A stretch of 64,000 nucleotides of DNA, from positions 1-64,000 of the forward strand of contig JAJCXN010000048.1 of the NCBI GenBank assembly GCA_029263415.1. Reading direction: 5' to 3'. Of this stretch, positions 9,533 to 17,724 are shown piece by piece. Both the position numbers and the translations under genes were made by a program. This stretch comes from Acidobacteriota bacterium. Its GTDB lineage: Bacteria > Acidobacteriota > Thermoanaerobaculia > Multivoradales > Multivoraceae. The stretch's first letter is position 1. The number at the start of each line of letters is the position of its first letter. The notes under the pieces were generated by a model. That model made no database searches. It saw only the letters and a program-made list of their open reading frames with translations, and was not told the DNA's origin.

Positions 9533-11211
9533 TGACCGCTACCCGCTTCGTCGCGATCCTCCTGGGAATCAGTTTCATTGCTTGCGCGGCGGACCCTGGC
9601 GAACCTCAAACTTCCACTGAAGCAACACCCAGCAAGGCCTGGTTTCTTGAGGTTGCTGAAGAGGCCGGCATCCAGTTTAGTCATCGATCAGGCGCCCGAG
9701 GTGAGTACTACTATCCGGAGAGCATGGCCGGAGGCGTGGGTCTATGTGACCTCAATGGCGACGGGCACCTGGACCTTTTCTTTCTTCAGGGCCGCGACCT
9801 GGCACCCGACAGCAGAGAGAACCACCCAACGAATCGCTACTACCAGAACAGCGGCGACGGCCACTTCGAGGATCAGACCGCGGCCAGCGGTCTCGGCGCA
9901 ACAGAATTTGGCATGGGGATCGCTTGTGGTGACATCAACGGCGACGGCCATACGGACGTCTATCTGACGAATGTGGGGCGAAATCGCCTCTATATGAATC
10001 TGGGCAACGCGCGCTTCGAAGACATCACGGACGACGCGGGGGTTGGCGACGACGGCTGGGGAGCGAGTACCCTGATTGCCGACGTTGACGGCGACGGTGA
10101 CGAGGACATCTTCGTAACCAACTACCTTCGCTGGTCTCCCGAACATGAACTCACCTGCCACGACCAAGAAGGGCTCAGGGAGTACTGCGGACCATCGAGC
10201 TATGGAGCGCCCGCAAAGGACGTGTTCTATCGGAACCTGGGGAATGGAACGTTCAAGGACGCTTCCGACGAGCTTGGTCTGCACACGGCCTTTGGCCCAG
10301 GACTTGGCGTAGAACTAGGCGACCTTGCGGCAGAAGATGGTTTGGAAATCTACGTCGCCAACGACCAGACAGCGAACCACCTGTGGTTTGGTGATCCTTC
10401 TGCGCGTGCAAGAAACGACGCCCTCGCCCTGGGACTCGCCCTCAATCGGTCGGGAGCTGCCGAAGCGGGTATGGGGGTACAAGCGTTCGACCACGACAGC
10501 GATGGCGATCTGGACTTGTTGGTTACCCACCTCGACGGTGAATCACATACGCTCTACCGGCGTGACCCACACGGTTATAGCGACATTTCGGATCAGGCGG
10601 GTCTCGGATACTCCACACTAAAGAACACCGGCTTTGGACTGGCAGTAGCGGATTTCGACCACGATGGGCAACTCGATCTGTATGTCGCCGGCGGCCGGGT
10701 CACCCGAACATCATCGGAAGGACGGGACGATCCCTATGCCGAGTCCGATGCACTCTTCCAGGGAACCCAGGAACAACGGTTCGTGGCGGTTGATCTTCAA
10801 CTCCCTTTGAGGACTGGACGCGGACTCGCCTCGGGTGACATCGACAATGATGGGGACATTGACCTTGTTGTTGCAAATCGGGACGCGGCACCTCTAGTGC
10901 TCAAGAACGTTGCGGCCACCGGTGAATGGCTCAAGCTGAGTCTTCAAGACGGACCCCGGGTGGCCACCGGTTCAACCGTCCTCGTTCGCGCCTGCGACAG
11001 AACCTGGACGCGACGCTCTGCCCCTTGGGGCGGGTACCTGGGCAGCAGCGACCCGGGCGTGCACGTTGGGCTTGGCAACTGCAAACAGATCGACGAGGTT
11101 CTAGTGCACTGGTGGCCGGGGCTGACGTCGGAGAGCTTCGGACCGTTTACCGCCGGCTCGACACACACGCTCTTGAAGGGCAACGGCCTCTCAGTTCCCA
11201 GCAGCGATTAG
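9529..11211 (+). CDS. CRTAC1-family FG-GAP/UnbV_ASPIC lipoprotein
   Basis: About 560 aa. The start is the ATG overlapping the previous stop (ATGATG, so 9529 or 9532). It opens a lipoprotein signal with lipobox FIAC. Six to seven FG-GAP repeats with calcium loops follow (LCDLNGDGHLDLFFL, CGDINGDGHTDVYLT, IADVDGDGDEDIFVT, AFDHDSDGDLDLLVT, VADFDHDGQLDLYVA, SGDIDNDGDIDLVVA). The last 90 residues match the ASPIC/UnbV domain (GSTVLVRACDRTW, GYLGSSDPGVHVGLG, VLVHWWPG). The family is related to cartilage acidic protein 1 and is usually surface-exposed. Coupling to the TPR gene suggests the two proteins form one envelope complex. The physiological ligand is unknown. Confidence 0.9.
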   Translation: MMTATRFVAILLGISFIACAADPGEPQTSTEATPSKAWFLEVAEEAGIQFSHRSGARGEYYYPESMAGGVGLCDLNGDGHLDLFFLQGRDLAPDSRENHPTNRYYQNSGDGHFEDQTAASGLGATEFGMGIACGDINGDGHTDVYLTNVGRNRLYMNLGNARFEDITDDAGVGDDGWGASTLIADVDGDGDEDIFVTNYLRWSPEHELTCHDQEGLREYCGPSSYGAPAKDVFYRNLGNGTFKDASDELGLHTAFGPGLGVELGDLAAEDGLEIYVANDQTANHLWFGDPSARARNDALALGLALNRSGAAEAGMGVQAFDHDSDGDLDLLVTHLDGESHTLYRRDPHGYSDISDQAGLGYSTLKNTGFGLAVADFDHDGQLDLYVAGGRVTRTSSEGRDDPYAESDALFQGTQEQRFVAVDLQLPLRTGRGLASGDIDNDGDIDLVVANRDAAPLVLKNVAATGEWLKLSLQDGPRVATGSTVLVRACDRTWTRRSAPWGGYLGSSDPGVHVGLGNCKQIDEVLVHWWPGLTSESFGPFTAGSTHTLLKGNGLSVPSSD

Positions 11212-11413
11212 CTTCTCTGCGACCCAGGGGTCCCGTCTCAAGGGTGTCTCAAGCGTGCCGGGCAAATGTTCTTGGGCGGCGGGATTGAACCAGACTTCCG
11301 TCGCGCATCCTCCTTTGCTGATCGGTTCCACGCTCCTGTTCCTCAGCTACTCCGCGCTTCTTCCTAGTCTGTGTTTTCTTCCTCTGTGCCTTCTTCCTCT
11401 GTATGGCCCTTGT

Positions 11414-12040
11414 CTAGTCCGTGCCATCACCTCGCACCGTGGCCTCGGTACTGAGCATCTCATTGCGTAGCAGCGTGCGATGGAGGAGAAACCGAAGATG
11501 CCGTTCTACTTCCGCGGCTGACCATCCGCGATCCTCAGCAAGATAACCCCAATTTGCAAACGAGGTGAGTGCGTAAAGCCAGTCCGTTGCCGTTTCGACG
11601 GTCCAGTGCTCGGCCAACACCCCTTCCGCGGCCAGTCGTTGGACCAGGATCCGATTCCCTTCACTGCGGGCGTCAGTCCGGTCCTGCCAAGCTTCTGCCG
11701 AGTCTTCATCGACTCCACGTAGCTTCTCGACCGACCACGCAACACGATAGACCTTCGGAGTGTAGGAGGCCCAAAACTTCGCCAGGGCGGCGAGCGCCTC
11801 AACCCCGCTATTGGCCGACCTCAGCGGAGCCAGCTCCTCTGCGATGCCGTGTTTCTCGTCTATATGGCGGGCGTACTGGACGAACAAATTTGAACGGCTG
11901 CCAAAGTGTAGATAGAGAGCTTGGCGCGACAGTCCGGCCGCCTGAGCCAGGCGAGACATTGCGATCGTGGCCATTTCGTGGTCTTCGAGCAGCGAGGTGA
12001 TAGCGCCGAAGACTCGTTCCTGAGTGGGGTGGAAGGACAT
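11414..12040 (-). CDS. TetR/AcrR-family transcriptional regulator
   Basis: A 208-aa repressor. The N-terminal helix-turn-helix is clear (MATIAMSRLAQAAGLSRQ, then ALYLHFGSRSNLF). The C-terminal part is a helical ligand-binding domain of unknown specificity. It is divergent from the cupin gene at 12184. The 143-bp gap contains two perfect palindromes at 12063-12079 and 12105-12121, which are natural binding sites for this protein. Autorepression plus control of the cupin gene is the simplest model; this is inferred from layout. Confidence 0.9.
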   Translation of the reverse strand: MSFHPTQERVFGAITSLLEDHEMATIAMSRLAQAAGLSRQALYLHFGSRSNLFVQYARHIDEKHGIAEELAPLRSANSGVEALAALAKFWASYTPKVYRVAWSVEKLRGVDEDSAEAWQDRTDARSEGNRILVQRLAAEGVLAEHWTVETATDWLYALTSFANWGYLAEDRGWSAAEVERHLRFLLHRTLLRNEMLSTEATVRGDGTD

Positions 12041-12062
12041 TCGCGGGTGACTCTTGCAGCCA

Positions 12063-12079
12063 CTTGACAGCCTGTCAAG
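12063..12079. promoter_or_regulatory. Palindromic operator 1 (TetR/cupin gap)
   Basis: The sequence CTTGACAGCCTGTCAAG is a perfect 7-3-7 inverted repeat 23 bp upstream of the TetR start. Size and symmetry suit a TetR dimer. Confidence 0.6.
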
Positions 12080-12104
12080 CGACCACTACGCTCACCCATG
12101 CAAG

Positions 12105-12121
12105 CTTTACACCGTGTAAAG
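12105..12121. promoter_or_regulatory. Palindromic operator 2 (TetR/cupin gap)
   Basis: The sequence CTTTACACCGTGTAAAG is a perfect 8-1-8 inverted repeat, of the TTTACA...TGTAAA form common for TetR regulators. It lies between the TetR and cupin genes. Of the two palindromes this is the stronger operator candidate. Confidence 0.7.
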
Positions 12122-12183
12122 TCGGTGTTACGGAGGGGCGGTGACCCGAAGTATCGAAGAGAACGACCACAAGGAGTCCGATC

Positions 12184-12888
12184 ATGACCAATTCGAGAAA
12201 CGCCTCTGAACCGAGTCGAGCCACGCGCCGTCTGCGGCGCCTCGCCCTGACAGCCGCCGCCGTGGCGGGCTATCTCACAGTTGGAGCCGTTCTGCATCAG
12301 TTCGTCTTTGCCCAGTCAGTTCCCGATTCCAGCAGCTATCCTCGGGCCGGCGACGCACTGATCAGCCGGGCGGAGGGCCTTCAACAGGTACTACTCCGAG
12401 TAGAGCAAGGGCAGGCGTACACACGTACGGTTTTTGAGCCCGGTGCCACTGGCCCTCCGATTCACTGGCACCGCGACTTCGACGAAGAGTTTTTCGTCAC
12501 CGAGGGGACGCTCCATATCTGGCATCAAGGCCAGGTCGTTGAGGTTGGTGCGGGAGACTCCTACCGCATCCCAGCTCGCAGTCGCCACCGGCCGTTCAAC
12601 CCCACCGAGTATCAAGCCGTAGTCGAGTCCTCAGATCATCCGAGCTACCCGATTGAGTTCGCTGCCTGTCTCGCTCAGGTGTACGGATACATGGATGAGT
12701 CAGGGACGGGGCCGTCGATGCTGGCTCAGATGGCCGTCTTCGGCCCGGTTTGCGACACCCATGTCATGCCGGAAGCAGTGGAAGGACTGGTCGCGAACCT
12801 CGTCGCTCCGACAGCTCGTCTCCTTGGCATGAAGAACCACTACGAGCGGTTCGAAGCCAAGAGACGTTCTACTCAGCTCGACTACTAA
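12184..12888 (+). CDS. Cupin-domain protein, membrane-anchored
   Basis: A 234-aa protein with an N-terminal transmembrane or signal segment (residues 21-43, LALTAAAVAGYLTVGAVLHQ), so the cupin faces the periplasm. One cupin barrel is visible. The first metal motif is IHWHRDFDEEFFVTEG (two His and a Glu) and the second is GDSYRIPARSRHRPFN. The upstream AAGGAG at 12171-12176 supports the ATG at 12184. The enzyme activity is unknown; small metal cupins include dioxygenases and sugar isomerases. It is controlled in all likelihood by the divergent TetR regulator. Confidence 0.85.
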   Translation: MTNSRNASEPSRATRRLRRLALTAAAVAGYLTVGAVLHQFVFAQSVPDSSSYPRAGDALISRAEGLQQVLLRVEQGQAYTRTVFEPGATGPPIHWHRDFDEEFFVTEGTLHIWHQGQVVEVGAGDSYRIPARSRHRPFNPTEYQAVVESSDHPSYPIEFAACLAQVYGYMDESGTGPSMLAQMAVFGPVCDTHVMPEAVEGLVANLVAPTARLLGMKNHYERFEAKRRSTQLDY

Positions 12889-13172
12889 GACCGACAAGGA
12901 GCCAGAGGACTCCGCGCAGATCGGACACCAATCGTCGGCAGCTTAACGGGCTGACGGCGACCAACAGAAAGGCTGGGGTGGTCCACTTTCCGATGACCGA
13001 AGTGGGTCAGTTTCCGATAGTCATTGACACCTGCGCCGGTGAAGCGCCGGTGCCGGGCTGTTCGGCAGCCTGACACTCCTGCACACCTCACTCAGTACTT
13101 GGACTCGCTCAACATTTGGGCGGCACTTCTTGTGGGGCTGTGGGGCGACACATTCTGTGTGAGGAGAGCCGG
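12889..13172. other. Intergenic region with insertion-sequence debris
   Basis: No gene is visible. The stretch GGTCAGTTTCCGATAGTCAT and its neighbour CCACTTTCCGATGACCGA, near 12,975-13,025, resemble repeated terminal sequences of transposable elements. Confidence 0.3.
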
Positions 13173-13390
13173 TTGATCGTGTTCAACCAAGGAGCACGGT
13201 CAGCTTCGCCGTGCCTGGAGTTCGAGGATGCCTCCTGCCATTGTTCCGAGGAGGGCTGCGGGCGCGGCGGCCTTTCCGGTTCGAAGCGGCGACTAACGCA
13301 CGTAGGCCGCCTTGGAGGGAGGTCAGGGGACTGCGATCGTTCTACCGGCTACCGTTTTGCTTGCCGAGTTGGCCGGCATAGTTCGTTCAG
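13173..13390 (+). repeat. Dispersed repeat family A, copy 1
   Basis: This is a roughly 215-bp repeat that starts TTGATCGTGTTCAACCAAGG, continues through GAGCACGGTCAGCTTCGCC, and ends TTGCCGAGTTGGCCGGCA. Related copies lie at 15661-15872 and 17375-17600, with partial ones at 21581-21640 and 28926-28992. No ORF is conserved among the copies, so it behaves as a non-coding mobile repeat. Confidence 0.75.
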
Positions 13391-13509
13391 TCTGTTCTGA
13401 GTACGACTCCTTCTACCCGTAGACTCGGCAACCGTCATGCCGTGTCCGGCTCGGCACTCAGCTCCTACCACTCTTCGGCTCTTACCACTCTGGCGAAGGA
13501 GACAAAGCG

Positions 13510-13959
13510 ATGAAAGATTACCTTCCACCTACACTCGACTGGGTCCGCGAACAGGTTGAACTCTACGAGAACAGTGGCGGCACGCAGGGCACGACCCTGC
13601 GGGACACCGGCCTACCGTGCATCATTGTCACCCACGAAGGAAAGAAGACTGGTGGTATCAGAAAGATCCCGCTGATGAGGGTCAAGGTAGAGGAAGGCTA
13701 AGTCCTGGTGGGCTCCATGGCCGGGCAGCCCAAGCACCCGTCGTGGGTCTACAACTTGAGAGCCAATCCCGAAGTCGAGATTCGCGATAAGACGGAGGTG
13801 TTCGAGATGGGTGCCCGCGAAGTCAGCGACGAGGCCGAGCGCGCCCGCCTCTGGCAGGCTGCCGTGAAGGCGTTTCCCACTTACCACGACTACCAGAAGA
13901 AAACGTCTCGGAAGATTCCTGTCTTCCTTGCCGAGGAGATCACAAAGAACACCGCGTAG
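13510..13959 (+). pseudogene. Deazaflavin (F420)-dependent nitroreductase-family protein with in-frame TAA
   Basis: The two ORFs 13510-13698 and 13702-13959 are in the same frame and are separated only by a TAA at 13699-13701. Read through, they give a 149-aa protein of the deazaflavin-dependent nitroreductase (DDN/Rv1155-like) family: GTTLRDTGLPCIIVTHEGKK, then KIPLMRV, then LVGSMAGQPKHPSWVYNLRA, NPEVEIRDKT and a helical C-terminus. A good ribosome site (GAAGGAGA) precedes the ATG. The stop falls where homologs have an ordinary residue before VLVGS, usually aromatic in my recollection. TAA cannot encode selenocysteine, so this is a nonsense mutation or a base error. The family uses F420H2 for reductions. 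Confidence 0.8.
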
Positions 13960-14052
13960 CTCGCTAAACACGGGATGTCGAACGCGCTGGAAGAGCCGCG
14001 CTAGGATGGTAAGACAGCATCTTTCTCAACCTCTGCGGAGCCCGGGTGCTGG

Positions 14053-14138
14053 CTGGAACAGAGCCAGACAAGTGTAGAGAGCCGGCACTTTGCGCGAGTC
14101 CAGCGCCCCTTCGCGTCTAAATTCGTGGAGGGATACTC
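14053..14138 (+). repeat. Dispersed repeat family B, copy 1
   Basis: It contains TTTGCGCGAGTCCAGCGCCC, then TTCGCGTCTAAATTCGTGGA and GGGATACTC. The same block occurs at 14905-15034 and at 15121-15250, where it leads straight into the start of the Y1 transposase remnant. Here it lies just upstream of the HAD gene and brings a Shine-Dalgarno-like GGAGGG. Confidence 0.7.
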
Positions 14139-14167
14139 CTTTGTCTGTGATTGCCACCACTCGAGCC

Positions 14168-14836
14168 ATGAGGAATGCAAGCCCCCCTGCAACGCATCTC
14201 ATCTTCGACTGCGATGGTGTACTTGTTGACAGCGAGGTCATCGCGGTGGAGGTTGAGTCGGAGCTGCTCACCGAAGCAGGCTTCCCCATCACCGCAGACG
14301 AAATAGCCGATCGATTCGTCGGGCTGACCTATACCTCGATGCTTGAGGATCTAGAGGCGCAGTTCGAGCGCCCTCTGCCATCCGAGCTGGTTCCGTTGAT
14401 TGAGCGCACCGTGATTGAGAAGTTTCCTTCGCGGCTGCGGCCGGTAGCTGGCATCGAGGCCTTTCTGCAACGCTCCTCGCTCCCCCGCTGTGTCGCCTCC
14501 AGCAGTGACCTCGATCGATTACACCACTCGCTAGCCCTGACTGGTCTGGATCATCACTTCGTTCCGGAGTTGGTGCTTTCCGCGCAGATGGTGGCGAGAG
14601 GTAAACCCGAGCCCGATCTGTTCTTGTTGGCTGCCGAACGGCTCGGAACCCAGCCGTCGTCCTGTTTGGTCATCGAGGACAGCCCACACGGTGTCAGGGC
14701 GGCGGTTCGCGCCGGCATACCGGTTGTGGGGCTGGTGGCCGGTGGCCACGCGCGGGCCTCGCTGGCCGAGCGTCTTCTTGCCGCCGGCGCAGACCACATT
14801 GCCCAACGGGCCGAGGACCTCGACGCGCTAATCTGA
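14168..14836 (+). CDS. HAD-superfamily phosphatase (beta-phosphoglucomutase-like)
   Basis: About 222 aa. The ATG at 14168 is preferred because the HAD fold begins at once ([14 protein letters not shown]), and the open frame further upstream is only family B repeat. Motif I is DCDGV (nucleophile and acid/base Asp), motif II is ASSSD, the conserved Lys is in GKPEPD, and motif III is [10 protein letters not shown]. An alpha-helical C1 cap occupies residues 20-90. Enzymes of this subfamily dephosphorylate or isomerise small sugar phosphates in the cytosol; the substrate cannot be read from sequence. The final 98 bases and 80 bases beyond the stop are duplicated at 28996-29173. Confidence 0.88.
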   Translation: MRNASPPATHLIFDCDGVLVDSEVIAVEVESELLTEAGFPITADEIADRFVGLTYTSMLEDLEAQFERPLPSELVPLIERTVIEKFPSRLRPVAGIEAFLQRSSLPRCVASSSDLDRLHHSLALTGLDHHFVPELVLSAQMVARGKPEPDLFLLAAERLGTQPSSCLVIEDSPHGVRAAVRAGIPVVGLVAGGHARASLAERLLAAGADHIAQRAEDLDALI

Positions 14837-14916
14837 GCGGGGGTCTCGGACTGCGGAGGCTGCACGCGAGGTGGTGAAAGCTGGAAGAGCTGCCAGAACG
14901 GCAAAGCTGGAAGAGG
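14739..14916 (+). repeat. 178-bp segment (HAD 3' end plus flank), original copy
   Basis: It covers the last 98 bases of the HAD gene, including the stop, and 80 bases downstream ending AAGCTGGAAGAGG. It matches 28996-29173 over the same length with only about ten differences. Confidence 0.9.
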
Positions 14917-15034
14917 TGTCCGGCAAGTGCATAAAGCCGCGGCTTTGCACGAGTCCAGCGCCCCTTCGCGTCTAAGTTCGCGGAGGGTACCCATGCACCC
15001 AGTCCGTTTTCCTCAACGACGCTCAAGAGAACGG
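14905..15034 (+). repeat. Dispersed repeat family B, copy 2
   Basis: This copy includes CACGAGTCCAGCGCCCCTTC, then GGAGGGTACCC and an ATG at 14993 followed by the codons for MHPVRF, the same first residues as the transposase remnant at 15207. The frame is lost soon after, so this is a second decayed 5' end of the same element. Confidence 0.7.
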
Positions 15035-15043
15035 CCGCCGGAG

Positions 15044-15118
15044 CATTCTCAATCACTTGTGTGACACCTCTTTCTGTGCCCTCGATCTGTCTCCTTGCCC
15101 GAAGTTCACTTGTTAGGG
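15044..15118 (+). repeat. Dispersed repeat family C fragment plus 34-bp repeat
   Basis: 15044-15076 resembles the family C core (TCAATCACTTGTGTGACACC). 15085-15118 is a 34-bp block identical to 18982-19015, from ATCTGTCTCCTTGCCCGAAG to CACTTGTTAGGG. Confidence 0.7.
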
Positions 15119-15120
15119 TG

Positions 15121-15250
15121 CGGAAGAGGTGCCAGGCAAGTGAAGCGAGCCGTCACTTTGCGCGAGTCCAACGCCCCTTCGCGTCTATGTGCGTGGAGGG
15201 ATACTCATGCACCCAGTCCGTTTCCTCAACGGAGTTCAAGAGAACGGCAA
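15121..15250 (+). repeat. Dispersed repeat family B, copy 3
   Basis: It starts with GGAAGAGGTGCCAGGCAAGT and runs into the coding start of the Y1-type transposase remnant, with the Shine-Dalgarno GGAGGG six bases before its ATG. Family B is therefore probably the 5' end of that transposable element. Confidence 0.7.
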
Positions 15251-15612
15251 GAGCACCGTCGAGATCACAGCGAAGACGCTTCAAGGCCGATTTACTGCTC
15301 AAGCCAGACACGCACGTCACCAGCATCATCGTCGGCGTCATCGCGCGTGCCAAGGACCACTTCGGCGTCGAAGTGCACGCCCACGTCGCACTCACCTCGC
15401 ACATGCATCTGATGATCAGCGTCGACGGCGTCCGCATGCAGTCGCGTTTCATGCAATACGTGATGTCGAACGTCGCGAGGAAGGTCGGGCGCTACCTCGG
15501 CTGGCACGGAAACTTTTGGCATCGCCGGTACCGCAGCATCGGAGATCAACCGGGACGAAGAAGGCCATCCGGGATCGCGTTTCGGCTCACGACAGGCTTT
15601 CCACCGCCCTAG
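15207..15612 (+). pseudogene. Y1 (IS200/REP-type, HUH) transposase remnant
   Basis: The ATG at 15207 begins MHPVRFLNGVQENGKSTVEI TAKTLQGRF. The frame then shifts near 15,290 to LLKPDTHVTSIIVGVIARAK and VEVHAHVALTSHMHLMISVD. The His-x-His pair of HUH single-strand transposases is visible as HMH, and the downstream block RFMQYVMSNVARKVGRYLGW plus FWHRRYRSI is typical of the REP-associated transposase group. The frame is lost again after about 15,545, and the usual C-terminal helix cannot be followed. At least two frameshifts make it inactive. Its 5' flank is repeat family B, which suggests this lineage of elements seeded the local repeats. Confidence 0.8.
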
Positions 15613-15660
15613 TCGCGCTGACTGCCCCGGCCGCTCTTGTGGCCCGAAAGAACGCACGTC

Positions 15661-15872
15661 TTGATCGTTTTCAACCAAGGAGCACGGTCAGCTTCGCCGG
15701 GCCTGGAGTTCGAGGATGCCCTCAAGTCATCGTTCCGAGAAGGGAATCGGCGCCGATTTCCGGTTTGAATCGGCGACCAACGGACGCAGGCCGGCTTAGG
15801 AGAGGTCACGGGACTGTGCGCGTTTTAATGGCTGTCGCTTTGCTTGCCGAGTTGGCCGGCACAGTTGGTTCC
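15661..15872 (+). repeat. Dispersed repeat family A, copy 2
   Basis: It matches copy 1 at 13173-13390 across its length: TTGATCGTTTTCAACCAAGG, GAGCACGGTCAGCTTCGCC, and the ending CTTGCCGAGTTGGCCGGCAC. It lies about 50 bases after the transposase remnant. Confidence 0.75.
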
Positions 15873-15928
15873 GCGGCGCGCAAATGGGTGCCACCTCAAT
15901 CTGTAGGGCCGACCGCCACAATCTGAAC

Positions 15929-16090
15929 TTATTGGTCGCCTTGCCAAAACTCGGCCGCGTCCTCGCCCGAAGAGAGCATCACCAACGCGCGCTCTTTAAT
16001 GCGAGAACCTCTCAGCTGTTCAAGCGCCTCGGCAGCTAGTACGTAGCCTGCAAACAGGATGGCCGAATCCGTCAGTATCGATTTCAACAT
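15929..16090 (-). CDS. Small hypothetical protein (53 aa)
   Basis: The ATG at 16090 opens a 53-codon frame that reads MLKSILTDSAILFAGYVLAA and continues EALEQLRGSRIKERALVMLS. It ends 35 bp downstream of the 343-aa membrane protein gene on the same strand, so the two could be co-transcribed. The N-terminal 20 residues are moderately hydrophobic. The ribosome site is weak (AAAGATAAAG). There is no recognisable family. It may be a real small protein or chance. Confidence 0.35.
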   Translation of the reverse strand: MLKSILTDSAILFAGYVLAAEALEQLRGSRIKERALVMLSSGEDAAEFWQGDQ

Positions 16091-16124
16091 TTGCTTTATC
16101 TTTAATCCAATGGGCTATGGCTAT

Positions 16125-17156
16125 TCATCCGGTTTGAGGTGGAGACCAAGAGATCATGTCGAGAATCGCGTGGAGTGCCTCGAAGTCTCGGTTGGTGTCT
16201 GAAGTCCTCTCGACGAGCCAGAGCGGCTCCGTGAGCCCAGGCCTGTTCGGCGGGAAACTCTGGAACAGACACCAATCTTGTGTAAGCAGTACCCTCTCGA
16301 CGGGCACGTGACTCAAGAGGTAGAGATTCGTTCTCTTTCCTTTGGATTGCCGCTTCGTCTTGAGTTCGCGAAACCATCTTATTGTGTCTGCGTGAGCATC
16401 TGTTGTCGAGCCCCTGGGGAAATCTATCGTGGCAGCACGCGCCGCCACTACTGCTCTGACCTTGCGATTCCTACTGTCTGGTACGAATAGGTGTATCGGT
16501 GCATTCACCTTTTCGGCATGAGCCTGGGCGGCCCACGCTCCTGCTGCCGCTGCTTGCAGCCCTTGAGAAGCCACATTGTCTTCGATCTTCTCACCCCACT
16601 TGTTCGACAATCGGTCTGCGATAAAGAACGTGGCAACGCACGTCCAGATATACACAGGGCAATCGTCCTGTTCCAGTGCCAGGAATCTGGTCTGAAACGT
16701 ATTGTGAGGCACTTCCTTCGCGTGCTGATCTTGGCGAAGGCTGTGGAAGATTTCGTCAAGTCGTTTGTCGGCTCGGAGTTCGACAACCTTGCGGCGCCTT
16801 ATGCCCAAGCCAACAAGGGCGGTCGGAATTGCAGACAGTGCCAAGAGGACCACGATACCCACTACAGACAAGGTCCACTCAAGCGCGGTTGTGTGTAGCC
16901 AAGGGACGAATTTGCCGAGCTGTTCCGCATGACTTCCTACAGCGTACATGCCGAAGCTCGCCAATACGAACTGATAGGAGTAGCGCCATGTCCGCGAATT
17001 TTGCACGACGATGAAGAAACGCTCGCATTGGACTTGGAACCAACGAGCACGCGACAGGAGGCCCGGAAGTTTCTGAGCCGCGCGGATGATGTGGGCTGGA
17101 GTAGGTGTGGGCAAGGTTTGGCGCGTTGCAGCGCCAGAGACGCTTGACGAGAACAA
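16125..17156 (-). CDS. Hypothetical protein with two membrane segments
   Basis: A 343-aa frame without a family I recognise. Two hydrophobic segments are visible, at about residues 58-80 (YSYQFVLASFGMYAVG) and 92-118 (WTLSVVGIVVLLALSAIPTA). They are followed by a basic stretch (IRRRKVVELRADKR) and a soluble domain of some 200 residues with alternating strands and helices. The first possible start is a TTG directly after an in-frame TAG, without a visible ribosome site, so the 5' end may be cut or the true start lies further in. It is flanked by repeat family A copies on both sides, typical of recently shuffled DNA. The function is unknown. Confidence 0.55.
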   Translation of the reverse strand: MFSSSVSGAATRQTLPTPTPAHIIRAAQKLPGLLSRARWFQVQCERFFIVVQNSRTWRYSYQFVLASFGMYAVGSHAEQLGKFVPWLHTTALEWTLSVVGIVVLLALSAIPTALVGLGIRRRKVVELRADKRLDEIFHSLRQDQHAKEVPHNTFQTRFLALEQDDCPVYIWTCVATFFIADRLSNKWGEKIEDNVASQGLQAAAAGAWAAQAHAEKVNAPIHLFVPDSRNRKVRAVVAARAATIDFPRGSTTDAHADTIRWFRELKTKRQSKGKRTNLYLLSHVPVERVLLTQDWCLFQSFPPNRPGLTEPLWLVERTSDTNRDFEALHAILDMISWSPPQTG

Positions 17157-17374
17157 CTATCAATTGAGGGGTGTTGAACGTGATTGTAGTTGACGGACTC
17201 TGTTCTCGCAAAATTCCGGCACTTTCTGGGTTCGCAGCCCCTTTGGCCAAATCCAGGCCGACGAGCGGATGCTAGCTTCGGCTGAAGGAGGAGCCGCCAC
17301 CACCCACCTCAACTCAATACGCCGAGGCAAATACAGGCTCACATCTCGCTCTTCGTCCCCTTGCAGTAGTAGTC

Positions 17375-17600
17375 GGCGGGCAAGCCCGCAGCAGCTAGGA
17401 ACACGGTCAGCTTCGCCGCGCCTGTCGTTCGAGGGCGGCCTCCAGTCATCGTTCCGAAGAGGGATCCGGCGCGATTCTCCGTCCCGAAGCCGCGCCTCAA
17501 GGAGGCATACCGGCCTGCCCAAGGTCAGGGGGCTATGCTCGTTCTACCGCCTAACGCTTTGCGTGCCGAGTTGGCCGGCACCGTCGATTGCACAGTTGAT
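17375..17600 (+). repeat. Dispersed repeat family A, copy 3 with hairpin head
   Basis: The 22-bp head at 17375-17396, ending CAAGCCCGCAGCAGCT, contains a GCGGG/CCCGC hairpin and recurs exactly at 21029-21050. From 17397 on it aligns with the other copies (ACACGGTCAGCTTCGCCG to GCCGAGTTGGCCGGCACC). The gap 17157-17724 holds nothing else I can identify. Confidence 0.7.
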
Positions 17601-17724
17601 TGTAGGCCAACTACTAGTAGTGTTAGTACTAGAATCGGCCTTGCGTGAACTCGTGAACTCCCGGGCTGCACAAGTGCCTCCGATCCTCAACCGTGGCCCG
17701 CTAGCCAAACCGAAAGCCCATCAG

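Noticed and set aside
13699-13701. In-frame stop in the deazaflavin enzyme read as recoding like the TGA at 55503
   Set aside because: It is TAA, which is not a selenocysteine codon, and the position in homologs is not Cys as far as I recall.
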